NCBI RefSeq assembly: GCF_013283795.1
Contig: NZ_JABSOD010000014.1
Location: forward strand, 1-64,000
Direction: 5' to 3'
Length of the DNA stretch: 64,000 nt
Source: Rheinheimera lutimaris
GTDB taxonomy: Bacteria; Pseudomonadota; Gammaproteobacteria; Enterobacterales; Alteromonadaceae
The translations under genes were made by a program, and so were the position numbers. The notes below the pieces were generated by a model. It was not told where the DNA came from and searched no databases. It saw nothing but the letters and a program-made list of their open reading frames with translations. Positions 42,069 to 51,762 of the stretch are shown here, in pieces (the first letter of the stretch is position 1; every line of letters begins with the position of its first letter).

Positions 42069-42286
42069 ACCGTGCATAATCTGGTAACAATGACAAACGA
42101 TTTTATGTTGTAACTTTGGCAACAACCAGAAACAGCATTTTTCCTGCCTATCTCAGTCCGATTGCCACCCGTACCACTATATTGTTAATTTACTTTAAGT
42201 CTCCTTTGTTTACATAGTAAACACAAAGCGGCGGATAATACCTAAGACTGACGCGCCGGCGCAATTAAAAGGCTTAACACCCGGTG
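42069..42286. other. Right flank of the accessory module
   Basis: This noncoding stretch holds the right direct-repeat copy (42201-42243), preceded by AT-rich DNA without a convincing gene. In minus orientation the repeat looks like an orphan promoter and ribosome site (an aaaggag with no frame after it), as if copied from the outer-membrane protein leader. Confidence 0.5.
42201..42243. repeat. Right copy of the imperfect direct repeat
   Basis: The right copy contains a perfect dyad gtttac-ata-gtaaac followed by the shared ggcg(g/a)ataatacct. Together with 38033-38074 it brackets the module carrying the Fic gene, consistent with insertion or excision by recombination at a duplicated sequence. 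Confidence 0.8.
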
Positions 42287-43630
42287 CTACAACGCCAAAT
42301 ACCAGCTGGCGATAGAGAAATACAATACCACCCCGGCCACGTCGGCTATTGAAGTAATCAATGGGCCGCTAGCGGTGGCGGGGTCGAGTTTAAAGCGGCT
42401 GAGCAAAAACGGCAGTGATAAACCAATTAAGCTGCCGGCTAATACCACCAGCATCATGGTAAGGGCCACGACTACGGCAATATCATAGCCACCGCGCCAC
42501 CAGCCTAAGCCCACTACGGCAGCAGCCATGGTTAGACCCAGTAAGCCGGCGACCAGACATTCTTTACCGAGCAAATAGCCCCAATCACGCAGTTTAATGT
42601 CGCCGGTAGCCAGTGCCCGCACCATAAGCGTGCCCGATTGAGCACCGGCATTGCCGCTGCTGCCGATTAACAGCGGCAAAAAGAATAACAATGCGATATG
42701 GTTAGAAATAATGCCTTCAAAATAGGCGATACCGGCGCCGGAGAAAATATTACCGAACACCAAAATAACCAGCCAAAACACCCGTTTGCGATACAACAAG
42801 GCGATGCCGGCGTCTTTAACACTGGTTTCCAGCTTACCGATGGTAGCGGTTTTGTGAAAATCCTCTGTGGCTTCTGCCGCAGCGACGTCCATCGCATCGT
42901 CGTAGGTAACAATGCCGACCATCTGATGTTCACTGTTTACAATTGGCAGCGCGAGTAAGTCGTACTTGGCAATCAGTGCTGCCACTTCTTCCTGTGGCAT
43001 ATCGACAACAGCATAGATAGGGTCGTGGTTAATCAACTCTTCCAGCGCCATCTGCAGCGGTGCCAGAATAAGATCACGCAACGACACCACACCGATAAGC
43101 TTGCGCGCAGCATCTACCACATAAGCAGAATAAATGGTTTCCTTATCCGGCGCTTCACGGCGCAAAGAATCCAGCGCCTGGGTCACTGTCAGCTCGGCCG
43201 CAAGGATGGCATAGTCTGAGGTCATAATGGCACCGGCGGTACCTTCTTTGTACGACGTCAGCCGTAATAAATCTTCGCGCTCGGCCTGGGCCAGCGCCGG
43301 CAGCAGGGTTTCGCGCTGCTCATCATCCAGCCGGTTAAATAAATCAGCCCGTTCATCAGATGACATCTGGCGGATAATAGGCGCCAGCTTGCGCCGGCTG
43401 ATACTGATAGATAAGTTAACCTGATCTTCTGCCGGTAAATAGCCGAATACTTCGGCTTGTTCAGCACGCGGAAATACCGTCAGCAAGGTCCATAAATCGT
43501 TCGGTGCAAACTCCACCAGCGCACTGGCCAAGTCAGCCGGGTGCACATCATCCAGTTGTTCACGCAGCTGCGGCACAGTACCGGATTCGAGCGCACTGCG
43601 AAGCGTGGCGATTAGCGCTGGCAATTCCAT
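42287..43630 (-). CDS. mgtE: Magnesium transporter MgtE
   Basis: A 447-residue magnesium channel/transporter with the full MgtE layout: N-domain (residues 1-130, AELLEELDD-type helical repeats such as LREQLDDVHPADLASALVEF), two CBS domains (MTSDYAILAAELTVTQALD and INHDPIYAVVDMPQEEVAAL) that sense magnesium, a plug helix and five membrane helices containing IGSSGNAGAQSGTLMVRALA and the C-terminal SIADVAGVVLYFSIA. It imports Mg2+ across the inner membrane. It stands alone with an unremarkable 160-base leader. Confidence 0.95.
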   Translation of the reverse strand: MELPALIATLRSALESGTVPQLREQLDDVHPADLASALVEFAPNDLWTLLTVFPRAEQAEVFGYLPAEDQVNLSISISRRKLAPIIRQMSSDERADLFNRLDDEQRETLLPALAQAEREDLLRLTSYKEGTAGAIMTSDYAILAAELTVTQALDSLRREAPDKETIYSAYVVDAARKLIGVVSLRDLILAPLQMALEELINHDPIYAVVDMPQEEVAALIAKYDLLALPIVNSEHQMVGIVTYDDAMDVAAAEATEDFHKTATIGKLETSVKDAGIALLYRKRVFWLVILVFGNIFSGAGIAYFEGIISNHIALLFFLPLLIGSSGNAGAQSGTLMVRALATGDIKLRDWGYLLGKECLVAGLLGLTMAAAVVGLGWWRGGYDIAVVVALTMMLVVLAGSLIGLSLPFLLSRFKLDPATASGPLITSIADVAGVVLYFSIASWYLAL

Positions 43631-43792
43631 AGCAGTGTCACCCTCCGCAGTTGTGAATTAACATATTGCTGAATAAGCAAAAATTGGCGCTATTTTATAA
43701 AGCCTTGCTGTGAATCTCAACTGAATATCACCTTGGGCGCAGACCGTGCTTCTTGTTAAGATAGCGGCATCAAGCATAATAGGTGTGATCAG

Positions 43793-44593
43793 ATGCCAAA
43801 CACGCACAACAATCCTTGCTCCTGGTGGCAGCCACAAGAACTTGCCATCGATGCCTGCAGGCACTACCGGCTGGGCCCGCTGAATATCTATTTACAGCGC
43901 CAACGCCAGCAATGGTTGCTGGCTCACGAATACAGTACAGAAGACATGCAACAGGCGCCGTGCCATACCGACATCAGCGTGATCCCGCTGCACCTGACCA
44001 GCCAGCGCTATTTAATCAGCCTAAGTCCCGCCAACTATCAGCTGTTGCCCCGCCTGATGGACAGACCGGTCGTGGTCAAAACCATACAACCGGTTAATCT
44101 GCCACCGAACGAGCAGACTACGCTGTATATCAGCTCGCCGGTATCATTAAGTGTGATGCTTACTCAGCCTGACATGTTACTACAAAACATAGCGGTTCAG
44201 CGTTTATCTGACACCTGGTTTGGCCCGTCTACCCAGATAGGTGAGCTGTGCTATGCCGATAAAACCCATGCCCGTCATGCTAAAGCAGAGTTATCACTGC
44301 GACCGCACCGGGCTGTGACACCGGTAACGGTGCATAACCGCTCAACTCAGATGTTGTCGATAGACAAACTCAGTATCCCTGTACCTTTTCTCGCATTATA
44401 CGCTTTACCTGACGGTAGCCTTTGGACAGATCCGGTGACGCTCAGCCATGAAGGCTTGCAGGCATTAGCGCACTTCCGCACCGGCAAACTATCAGCAGCT
44501 GAGGCTCAGGGCGCAACCCTGCTGTCAGAGCCTGTACAAAAACCAGAGAAGCACAGCCTGGTGCGCGCTTTTACCGATATCTTCAGTGATTAA
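43793..44593 (+). CDS. DUF432-like protein beside a mechanosensitive channel
   Basis: A 266-residue cytoplasmic protein that resembles the DUF432 family often encoded next to MscS channels. Recognisable segments are YRLGPLNIYLQRQRQQWLLA, LPRLMDRPVVVKTIQPVNLP, WFGPSTQIGELCYA and IPVPFLALYALPDGSLWTD. AGG lies nine bases before the ATG. The mscS gene begins 13 bases after its stop, with its own GGAGG, so the two are co-transcribed and this protein may modulate the channel. The role is inferred from context. Confidence 0.72.
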   Translation: MPNTHNNPCSWWQPQELAIDACRHYRLGPLNIYLQRQRQQWLLAHEYSTEDMQQAPCHTDISVIPLHLTSQRYLISLSPANYQLLPRLMDRPVVVKTIQPVNLPPNEQTTLYISSPVSLSVMLTQPDMLLQNIAVQRLSDTWFGPSTQIGELCYADKTHARHAKAELSLRPHRAVTPVTVHNRSTQMLSIDKLSIPVPFLALYALPDGSLWTDPVTLSHEGLQALAHFRTGKLSAAEAQGATLLSEPVQKPEKHSLVRAFTDIFSD

Positions 44594-44605
44594 CCCGGAG
44601 GATCT

Positions 44606-45454
44606 ATGACAGAGTCATTACTACAGTGGCTGCAAAGCGAACATATCGGCCATATCATTAAGGCCTCTATCCTGCTGCTGGCAGGTTTTATCTGTGCCAG
44701 TATGGCATCACGCGCCGTCACCCGGTTTTTCAGTAAAAACTTCTCCCAGCATCATATTGTATTGTTTAAACGGCTGCTGTATTGGCTGATTGTTGCGTTG
44801 TTTGTCGCGTCGGCCCTGAAACAGCTTGGCTTTTCTCTAAGTGTACTATTGGGTGCGGCCGGTGTGTTGTCGGTAGCGCTGGGTTTTGCATCACAAACCT
44901 CAGCATCAAACCTTATAAGCGGTTTATTTTTGATTGGCGAGCAGCCGTTTAAACTGGGCGATACGATAAAGGTGGGCAATACCACGGGGGAGGTGCTGTC
45001 GATTGATTTGCTGTCGGTGAAGCTACGTACTTTTGACAACCTGTTTGTCCGCATTCCAAACGAAACCCTGATTAAAAGCGAAGTAACAAACCTGACCCGC
45101 TTTCCGATCCGCCGTTTTGATCTGTTACTGGGCGTCGCATACAAAGAGCAGATCGCCACAGTGCGTAAAATATTACTGGATGTTGCTGATAAAAACCCAC
45201 TTTGTCTGGACGAGCCCAACCCGATGTTTTTATTTCTGGGTTTTGGTGATTCAGCGCTGAACATCCAGTTTTCTGTCTGGAGCAAACGGGAGAATTTTCG
45301 CGATTTGCGCAACAGCCTGCAGGAAGAGGTCAAACTGGCGTTCGATAAAGCCGACGTAGAAATACCCTTTCCGCAGCGCACGGTACACTTTAACCAGATA
45401 AATAATTCACTGCTGCAGACTCAGGTTAACGAGGGCGCAGCCGACAAAACTTAA
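44606..45454 (+). CDS. mscS: MscS family mechanosensitive channel
   Basis: A 282-residue small-conductance mechanosensitive channel with three N-terminal helices and the conserved pore and cytoplasmic region: VLLGAAGVLSVALGFASQTS, NLISGLFLIGEQPFKLGDTI, LSVKLRTFDNLFVRIPNETL. It opens on membrane tension to release solutes after osmotic downshock. GGAGG precedes the ATG. It is the second gene of a pair with the DUF432-like protein. Confidence 0.92.
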   Translation: MTESLLQWLQSEHIGHIIKASILLLAGFICASMASRAVTRFFSKNFSQHHIVLFKRLLYWLIVALFVASALKQLGFSLSVLLGAAGVLSVALGFASQTSASNLISGLFLIGEQPFKLGDTIKVGNTTGEVLSIDLLSVKLRTFDNLFVRIPNETLIKSEVTNLTRFPIRRFDLLLGVAYKEQIATVRKILLDVADKNPLCLDEPNPMFLFLGFGDSALNIQFSVWSKRENFRDLRNSLQEEVKLAFDKADVEIPFPQRTVHFNQINNSLLQTQVNEGAADKT

Positions 45455-45475
45455 GCTAAATATCTGACACCTAAC

Positions 45476-45499
45476 AAGGTTAATGTTACCTTAAGGTAA
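45476..45499. promoter_or_regulatory. Palindromic site upstream of the Omp85-like gene
   Basis: A perfect 14-bp palindrome ttaccttaaggtaa (45486-45499) overlaps a second inverted repeat aaggt-N7-acctt. It lies about 40 bases before the start of the outer-membrane protein gene and could be an operator for that gene. Confidence 0.45.
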
Positions 45500-45538
45500 G
45501 TACACTACTCTCGACTGATACCTTCAATGGAGTGAATC

Positions 45539-47155
45539 ATGAAACTAACCGTCAGCTCCGCCCTGCTGCTGCTCTCTGCCGGATATGTCCGGGCAGAGTG
45601 TCAGGCCGTGGCTGATAATCAGTTTCTGGTCAACGAGTCTGACGTCACCATACATAGCGTCACTTACAGCCCCAATAATGTATTTGACGTGACCGACAAA
45701 GATTCTTTCTGGTTGCATGAGTTCGCTAACTATACCCATACCGTTACCCGCGAGTCTGTGCTGGCAGATGATTTACTGTTTCAGGCGGGCGATAAACTGC
45801 ATCTGGACGATTTAGCTGAAACAGAACGTTTACTTCGCAGCCGGCGCTACCTGCGCGAAGCTGAGGTACGCATCAGCCATTATTGCGCTGACAGCAACAG
45901 CGTTATTGTTAATGTTGCCACCTGGGATAACTGGTCGTTGCTGCCCACACTGGACTTTTCCAGTGAAGGCGGACGCAGCAAAAGTGCTATCGGCTTTGAA
46001 GAAGATAACCTGCTTGGCACCGGTAACCGCCTGAATCTGGAATATAAACATGAAAGTGAGCGCACCGGGTTAGGTTTTATGTTCTTCTCGCCAAATATGT
46101 TTGGCAGCTTCTGGAACAGTGCACTGGGCTACAGCAAAAACAGTGACGGCAACAACTATCAGCTCAGTATAAACCGGCCATTTTACCGCTTAGCGTCTCC
46201 GTGGGCATTAGGCTTTGAAATTAACCGCGTGTCAGAAGATATTATTGAATATGATGCCGGCGACGAATATAACCGGTACCAGCGCCAGCATAATCATGCC
46301 AAAGCCGAATTTGGTTATAAGCTGAATTTCAGCAGTAATAATATCCACCGTTTAAAAGCTGCATTCGAACTGGATAACTTCAAGTTCTATGAAATCAGCG
46401 ACACTTTATTCGGCGCACCGGAGAACCGCAATTTAACCGGCTACTGGCTGGAGTATGAGTTTGTTCAGGCAGATTACAAAAAACTATTTAATATCCAATC
46501 ATTTAACCGCACAGAAGATTTTAACTTTGGTTGGCAGCTCAATGCCCGGCTGGGACAGCACAGCAAAGCACTTGGTGCGGATGTCAATGCGATATTCTGG
46601 CAGCTTAGTGCAGCAAAAAACTGGCAACTGGCAAATGATCTTTGGTTGCTCTCTGACGTCAGCTGGACACAACGCGAGTTTGAACAAACCCAGTATTTAT
46701 TCAGCACGCATTGGCAATTGGTGAAGCAGCTCGGTGATTACAGCAGCCTGGTCGGTAAGCTGGCGCTGGATAAAGGCGAAAACCTGTTTCGTGATGAGCC
46801 GCTGTATATCGGCGGCGATGATCAGCTTCGCGCTTATCCGGAGTATTTTCGCGGTGGCGAAGCCCGCACAGTTGTCACGGCGGAATATCGCCATTTTACC
46901 GACTGGTCACTGTGGCAGCTGCTGGATGTCGCTTTTGCCGGTTATCTGGATGCCGGCAAAATCTGGCAAACCGATGAGCAGGACGCCAATACGTCCTCCG
47001 GGGGAACCCTGGTTGGCTTAGGGGCCGGTGTACGCTTGCTGTCAAATCACTCCAGCCGCGGTACGATGCTCCATATGGACATCACTAAAGCACTCACTGA
47101 CAACGACAATCTGAACTCTGTTGAATTCCGGGTTACTGCCACTAAGACCTTCTGA
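45539..47155 (+). CDS. Omp85-like outer membrane protein (POTRA plus barrel)
   Basis: A 538-residue exported protein with signal peptide (to about YVRA). An N-terminal POTRA-like domain (LLFQAGDKLHLDDLAETERL, LLRSRRYLREAEVRI) leads into a 16-strand-type barrel of the bacterial surface antigen (Omp85) family, with GFEEDNLLGTGNRLNLEYKH at its start, LYIGGDDQLRAYPEYFRGGE in the middle and a terminal Phe (VTATKTF). Single-POTRA members of this group lack a known client. The gene is monocistronic and convergent with mutM; their stops are one base apart. Confidence 0.8.
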   Translation: MKLTVSSALLLLSAGYVRAECQAVADNQFLVNESDVTIHSVTYSPNNVFDVTDKDSFWLHEFANYTHTVTRESVLADDLLFQAGDKLHLDDLAETERLLRSRRYLREAEVRISHYCADSNSVIVNVATWDNWSLLPTLDFSSEGGRSKSAIGFEEDNLLGTGNRLNLEYKHESERTGLGFMFFSPNMFGSFWNSALGYSKNSDGNNYQLSINRPFYRLASPWALGFEINRVSEDIIEYDAGDEYNRYQRQHNHAKAEFGYKLNFSSNNIHRLKAAFELDNFKFYEISDTLFGAPENRNLTGYWLEYEFVQADYKKLFNIQSFNRTEDFNFGWQLNARLGQHSKALGADVNAIFWQLSAAKNWQLANDLWLLSDVSWTQREFEQTQYLFSTHWQLVKQLGDYSSLVGKLALDKGENLFRDEPLYIGGDDQLRAYPEYFRGGEARTVVTAEYRHFTDWSLWQLLDVAFAGYLDAGKIWQTDEQDANTSSGGTLVGLGAGVRLLSNHSSRGTMLHMDITKALTDNDNLNSVEFRVTATKTF

Positions 47156-47156
47156 G

Positions 47157-47966
47157 TTACTGCTGACAACTGGCACAGAATACGGTGCTGCGCTGCCCCA
47201 GACGGATTTCCGTCAGGTTTTTACTACAACTGACACAAGGCTGGCCACCACGACCATACACCAGTAACTGCTGGGCAAAATAGCCGGGCTTACCATCGGC
47301 CTGGCTGAAATCTTTTAACGTGGTACCACCTTGTTTAATGGCTGCAGCCAAGGTGTCTTTAATCACCGGCAGCAGTTTTGCTAACTGCTGCGGGGTTACT
47401 GCTTTGGCGGGTTTAGACGGCAAAATACCGGCTTTAAACAGCGCTTCGTTGGCATAGATATTCCCCACCCCCACCACGACGTGGTTATCCATCAGCACCA
47501 GTTTTACCGCGCTACCGCGTTTGGCAAAAGCGGCTGTTAAATGCGCAAGGTTAAAATTATCACTCAGTGGCTCCGGGCCTAAACTGGCCAGTAACGGGTG
47601 CACTTCACCTTTTTGCTGCCACAACACCGCACCAAAACGGCGGGTATCGTTTAATCTAAGTGCCATACCACTGGCTAACACTAAATCAATATGGTCATGT
47701 TTGGTTGCCGGCGTACCAGAAGGGATAACCTTTAAATGGCCGGACATCCCCAGGTGCAGAATAATATCGCCCCGTGGCAGCTGAATAAGCAAATACTTAG
47801 CGCGGCGGGTAACGGATAATACCGGCTGGTTGGTTTGCGCTAATACCTCATCCGGTACCCACCAACGTAACTGACGCTGGCGTGCAATCACCTTAACTAA
47901 CTGCTGATTTTCCAGGTATGGGCTAATGCCCTGGCGCGACACTTCAACTTCAGGTAATTCAGGCAC
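47157..47966 (-). CDS. mutM: Formamidopyrimidine-DNA glycosylase
   Basis: A 269-residue base-excision repair enzyme that removes 8-oxoguanine and formamidopyrimidines. The N-terminus [13 protein letters not shown] supplies the catalytic Pro2 and Glu3; the helix-two-turn-helix contains [13 protein letters not shown]; the C-terminal zinc finger is CVSCSKN ... CASCQQ. Length and motifs are standard. Confidence 0.96.
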   Translation of the reverse strand: MPELPEVEVSRQGISPYLENQQLVKVIARQRQLRWWVPDEVLAQTNQPVLSVTRRAKYLLIQLPRGDIILHLGMSGHLKVIPSGTPATKHDHIDLVLASGMALRLNDTRRFGAVLWQQKGEVHPLLASLGPEPLSDNFNLAHLTAAFAKRGSAVKLVLMDNHVVVGVGNIYANEALFKAGILPSKPAKAVTPQQLAKLLPVIKDTLAAAIKQGGTTLKDFSQADGKPGYFAQQLLVYGRGGQPCVSCSKNLTEIRLGQRSTVFCASCQQ

Positions 47967-47968
47967 GG

Positions 47969-48451
47969 TTACTCCGCCGTATCAATTAAAAACAATTGTG
48001 CGGCCTGCGATGCCGTTAACTGATAAAACTGGCTTTGCCCGGCCTGCTGTAATAAAAACCGGCCATCATGGCTGCCAGAGGCCGGATACAATAACCAAAT
48101 CAGCGGCGCATTTTGCCCCACCAACTGCACACTGGCCTGGGCTACCGGCACACGGCTTTTATCCGCTGCTACTGTAACCGGTGTCAGTAAGCTGTGTTGC
48201 CAGGCAAGTGCCAGCTGTGCTGCGTCTACCGGTTTTTGCAGCGCTGGCTGCAACTGCCATTGTGGCCCTGCTTTAATTAAGCGTTGGTTAGCAAAGGCGA
48301 CCATCAGCAGCTCAGTATCAAGCGGGATCAGCCGATGCTCCGGCGTATTTAATTGCTGCAATCGCTGCGGTATGCCGTACAGAGCAAACATCAGGATCAA
48401 CACCGCGAAAATAAGCACGTTATTCCAGTTACGACGGGACAGTTTTATCAT
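47969..48451 (-). CDS. Unknown membrane-anchored protein upstream of mutM
   Basis: A 160-residue protein with one N-terminal transmembrane helix ([19 protein letters not shown]) and a periplasmic domain with beta strands ([39 protein letters not shown]). It ends two bases before the mutM start, so the two are probably co-transcribed. I do not recognise the family; a role in repair is not implied by the sequence. Confidence 0.65.
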   Translation of the reverse strand: MIKLSRRNWNNVLIFAVLILMFALYGIPQRLQQLNTPEHRLIPLDTELLMVAFANQRLIKAGPQWQLQPALQKPVDAAQLALAWQHSLLTPVTVAADKSRVPVAQASVQLVGQNAPLIWLLYPASGSHDGRFLLQQAGQSQFYQLTASQAAQLFLIDTAE

Positions 48452-48505
48452 GATAATACCTGTCAGTAAGATGACGCGGCATAGTAACTCAGGCAGGCTT
48501 TAAAA

Positions 48506-48533
48506 AGCAAAAACCCGGCGTTGGCCGGGTTTC
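48506..48533 (-). terminator. Terminator of the rpmB-rpmG operon
   Basis: A perfect 9-bp stem (aaacccggc / gccgggttt) with a 4-base loop is followed on the minus strand by TTGC and a T-rich tail. It lies just past the rpmG stop. Confidence 0.8.
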
Positions 48534-48542
48534 TGTGTTCGA

Positions 48543-48698
48543 TTACTTGATTTTCGCTTCTTTGAAAATCACATGCTTGCGCACTTTAGGATCGAACTTT
48601 TTGATTTCCATCTTTTCTGGCATGGTGCGCTTGTTCTTCGTAGTTGTATAGAAGAAACCAGTGCCTGCAGAAGAGACTAAACGGATTTTATCGCGCAT
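48543..48698 (-). CDS. rpmG: 50S ribosomal protein L33
   Basis: A 51-residue ribosomal protein with the standard sequence [20 protein letters not shown] and [14 protein letters not shown] at the C-terminus. It is the cysteine-free form that does not bind zinc. The gene follows rpmB by 11 bases, the usual order rpmB-rpmG. Confidence 0.97.
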   Translation of the reverse strand: MRDKIRLVSSAGTGFFYTTTKNKRTMPEKMEIKKFDPKVRKHVIFKEAKIK

Positions 48699-48709
48699 TT
48701 TTTATTTCC

Positions 48710-48946
48710 TTACACCTTGTGACCGTTAGCACGCACTTCGGCTAATACCGCATCGATACCTTTCTTATCGATGATGCGCATACCACGGGTAGAAGTACGT
48801 AATGTAACAAAACGGTTTTCACTTTCAACCCAGAAACGGTGAGTTTGCAGGTTAGGCAGGAAACGGCGCTTAGTAGCATTGTTGGCGTGTGAACGACGGT
48901 TACCCACCATCGGACCTTTACCAGTTACTTGGCACACTCTAGACAT
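48710..48946 (-). CDS. rpmB: 50S ribosomal protein L28
   Basis: A 78-residue ribosomal protein, full length, beginning [15 protein letters not shown] and including [20 protein letters not shown]. It is first in the rpmB-rpmG operon. Confidence 0.97.
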   Translation of the reverse strand: MSRVCQVTGKGPMVGNRRSHANNATKRRFLPNLQTHRFWVESENRFVTLRTSTRGMRIIDKKGIDAVLAEVRANGHKV

Positions 48947-49110
48947 GTCAATAGTTCTCCAAAATTACATCAGCTCGAGCTGTCATCACCCTTCCGGCCA
49001 AGAAGGTTGCCCCAAAACAAGAGGGCGCAATTTATACACGAATAAGCCGCCTTATTCAAGCGAAATCTTTCGCCCGCGCGCAGAGATCCGGCAAGGATCC
49101 CTGCAGATCT

Positions 49111-49785
49111 TCACAGCCAGCCACGCTCAGCAAAGGAGATCACATCAGCATCGCCCACTATAAAGTGATCCAATACCTTGATATCTACCAACATTAGCGC
49201 CTGAACTAAGCGTTCAGTAATCGCTTTGTCCGCCCGGCTGGGCTCGGCCACGCCGGATGGATGATTGTGCGCCAGAATAACAGCGGCGGCATTATGCGCT
49301 AAAGCCTGCTGAACTACAATACGCGGATACACCGGCGACGCATCTATCGTGCCGGAAAACAGCGGTTCGGCTTTAATCAGCCGGTGCTGGCTGTCTAAAT
49401 ACAGCAGTAAAAATACCTCGCGCTGTTCACCACTGATAGCATGTTGCAAATAACGCTTTACGGTACCGGGATCGTTAAAAACAGTATCGCGTTGTATCTG
49501 CTGCTGTAAATAGCGTTTACTCAGCTCCAGCACCGCCTGTAACTGCACAAACTTAGCCTCGCCCAAGCCTTTGGCCGAACAAAAATCAGCCTGGCTGGCA
49601 CCAAGCAGACGCCGTAACGAACCAAACTGATTTAATAATTGCCTTGCCAGTGTTACTGCATCTGTGCCGGCAATACCGGTGCGCAGAAAAATCGCCAGCA
49701 GCTCGGCGTCTGACAGCGCCATCGCGCCTCTGTCGAGCAGTTTTTCCCGTGGCCGCTCCGTGGCGGGCCAGTGACGAATACTCAT
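49111..49785 (-). CDS. radC: RadC family JAB-domain protein
   Basis: A 224-residue RadC protein: N-terminal helix-hairpin-helix region ([20 protein letters not shown] ... [15 protein letters not shown]) and a JAB/MPN metalloprotease-like domain with [12 protein letters not shown] and an Asp further on. Its role in repair is doubtful in current literature. I start it at the ATG 49785, preceded by GGGAG; the frame continues upstream into the coaBC leader without a better start. It diverges from coaBC. Confidence 0.93.
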   Translation of the reverse strand: MSIRHWPATERPREKLLDRGAMALSDAELLAIFLRTGIAGTDAVTLARQLLNQFGSLRRLLGASQADFCSAKGLGEAKFVQLQAVLELSKRYLQQQIQRDTVFNDPGTVKRYLQHAISGEQREVFLLLYLDSQHRLIKAEPLFSGTIDASPVYPRIVVQQALAHNAAAVILAHNHPSGVAEPSRADKAITERLVQALMLVDIKVLDHFIVGDADVISFAERGWL

Positions 49786-49867
49786 GCAATCACTCCCTGA
49801 ATTGATGCTGAATTTGTGTTTCCATGCTATCTTAGCGCCAGTTTTTTCCACTTCCGGTGGCTCTGTT

Positions 49868-51079
49868 ATGCAGCAAACGCTTGCCAATAAACGTATTTTA
49901 CTGGGTATCAGCGGCGGTATTGCCGCCTATAAAAGTGCAGACTTAGTGCGCCGCTTAAAAGAGCGTGGCGCCGATGTGCGGGTTATTTTAACCGACGCCG
50001 CCCAGCACTTTATTACGCCACTAACGTTACAGGCCCTATCCGGCAACCCGGTAAGTACCAGTTTGCTCGACCCGGCCGCCGAAGCTGCCATGGGCCATAT
50101 CGAACTGGCCAAATGGGCCGACATCATCTTAATTGCCCCGGCCAGTGCCGACGTTATCGCCCGCATGGCGCATGGTTTAGCCAACGACTTACTCACTACT
50201 TGTGTGTTAGCCACGGCTGCCCCGGTTGCGGTGGCGCCGGCAATGAACCAACAGATGTATAAAAACATAGCCACTTCGCAGAATTTAGCCACACTTACAG
50301 CACATAATTTTTACATTTACGGCCCGGGAGTTGGTGATCAGGCCTGTGGTGATACCGGTGCAGGCCGCATGCTTGAGCCATTACAGCTGGTTAGCGCGCT
50401 AGAAGAACATTTTTCAGCTGAACAGCAACTTAATAACATTAAAATTACAATCACTGCCGGCCCCACCCGTGAAGCCATCGACCCCGTGCGTTATATCTCT
50501 AACCACAGCTCGGGCAAAATGGGCTTTGCTTTAGCCGCTGCCGCTGTAGCTATGGGTGCCGACGTTACGCTGATCAGCGGCCCGGTGCAGTTAGCCACGC
50601 CCATTGGCGTAAAGCGTATTGATGTGACCACAGCACAGCAGATGCACGACGCTGCATTGGCACAAGCGACACAGAGCGATATTTTTATTGGTTGCGCGGC
50701 CGTAGCCGATTATCGCGTAGCAGAGGTTGCCGGCGAGAAAATGAAGAAGAAAGCCGACAGCGCTCTTGAGCTGAAGCTGGTGCAAAACCCGGATATTATC
50801 GCCAGCGTAGCGGCCCTTACTGCAAAGCGGCCATTCACCGTGGGTTTTGCCGCTGAAACGCAAAACCTGCTGCAGTACGCCAAAGATAAGCTGGCTCGCA
50901 AAAAACTGGACTTAATTTGTGCGAATGACGTATCCGGCACAGCCCTGGGTTTTAACAGTGATCATAATGCTGTCACCCTGGTGTGGCAGCATGGCGAGCA
51001 AGCATTAGCGCCGCAGCCTAAAGCTGAGTTAGCCAAAGCCATATTGCAGCATATTTATGCTCAATTTTCTGCCAACTGA
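49868..51079 (+). CDS. coaBC: Bifunctional phosphopantothenoylcysteine decarboxylase/synthetase
   Basis: A 403-residue CoA-pathway enzyme. The N-terminal CoaC flavoprotein half ([48 protein letters not shown]) decarboxylates; the C-terminal CoaB half ([31 protein letters not shown]) joins cysteine to 4'-phosphopantothenate. The start is the ATG 49868; the longer frame starting at 49784 overlaps radC. The order radC / coaBC-dut is conserved in gammaproteobacteria. Confidence 0.95.
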   Translation: MQQTLANKRILLGISGGIAAYKSADLVRRLKERGADVRVILTDAAQHFITPLTLQALSGNPVSTSLLDPAAEAAMGHIELAKWADIILIAPASADVIARMAHGLANDLLTTCVLATAAPVAVAPAMNQQMYKNIATSQNLATLTAHNFYIYGPGVGDQACGDTGAGRMLEPLQLVSALEEHFSAEQQLNNIKITITAGPTREAIDPVRYISNHSSGKMGFALAAAAVAMGADVTLISGPVQLATPIGVKRIDVTTAQQMHDAALAQATQSDIFIGCAAVADYRVAEVAGEKMKKKADSALELKLVQNPDIIASVAALTAKRPFTVGFAAETQNLLQYAKDKLARKKLDLICANDVSGTALGFNSDHNAVTLVWQHGEQALAPQPKAELAKAILQHIYAQFSAN

Positions 51080-51126
51080 TTATCGTCAACATACTAATTG
51101 TCATTAAAATAAGAGTTAAGCCGTAA

Positions 51127-51585
51127 ATGAAAAAAGCCATTGATTTAAAAATCCTTGACCCGCGTATTGGTACAGAGTTTCCGCTACCGGCGTATGCCAC
51201 ACCGGGCTCTGCCGGCTTAGACCTGCGTGCTTGCTTAGATAGCACGCTAAACCTGGCGCCGGGTGAAACTACCTTAATTCCAACCGGTTTATCGATTTTT
51301 ATCGGCGACGCTAATTTGTGCGCCACCATCCTGCCCCGTTCCGGCCTGGGCCATAAGCACGGCATAGTGCTGGGTAACCTGGTGGGCTTAATTGACTCGG
51401 ATTATCAGGGGCCGTTAATGGTATCGATGTGGAACCGTGGCAGTGACAGCTTTACCATTGAGCCGGGCGACCGCATTGCCCAACTGGTTTTTATGCCGGT
51501 AGTGCAGGCCGAATTTAATATTGTTGACAGCTTTGAGCAGACAGCGCGAGGCGAAGGTGGTTTCGGCCATTCCGGCAAAGCATAA
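51127..51585 (+). CDS. dut: Deoxyuridine 5'-triphosphate nucleotidohydrolase
   Basis: A 152-residue trimeric dUTPase that hydrolyses dUTP to dUMP. The five motifs are visible: [36 protein letters not shown] and [10 protein letters not shown]. It follows coaBC by 47 bases and precedes slmA, a standard arrangement. Confidence 0.97.
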   Translation: MKKAIDLKILDPRIGTEFPLPAYATPGSAGLDLRACLDSTLNLAPGETTLIPTGLSIFIGDANLCATILPRSGLGHKHGIVLGNLVGLIDSDYQGPLMVSMWNRGSDSFTIEPGDRIAQLVFMPVVQAEFNIVDSFEQTARGEGGFGHSGKA

Positions 51586-51620
51586 TTAGTATAAAGCACC
51601 GTTTTACCTGGCGCCGAAGG

Positions 51621-51712
51621 CCGGTGTACTTATGCAGCAGCGGCATGGATGCCGCGGAGCCTGAGAGGGCACAGGGATGTGATCCTTGAAGGCGGCGAAA
51701 TAAGTATTTCCG
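51621..51712. repeat. Dispersed hairpin repeat, copy 1
   Basis: A roughly 90-base element with outer inverted ends (ccggtgtactta / taagta..ccgg), an inner palindrome gcggcatggatgccgc and the conserved block ctgagagggcacagggatgt followed by gatccttgaagg. Related copies lie at about 52382-52482 (opposite orientation) and 52957-53060. This copy is between dut and slmA. It may be a REP-like or MITE-like element; the cat-gg-atg and agggatg pattern is the type seen in repeats of marine gammaproteobacteria. Confidence 0.75.
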
Positions 51713-51762
51713 GCTGCAGGCGCCTGCACCAGACTCTAAGTTACTTTTTTACAGGACACGCA

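Noticed and set aside
42201..42243. tRNA-type attachment site for an integrase
   Set aside because: The repeat does not fold as a tRNA end and there is no integrase nearby; it looks like a copied promoter region.
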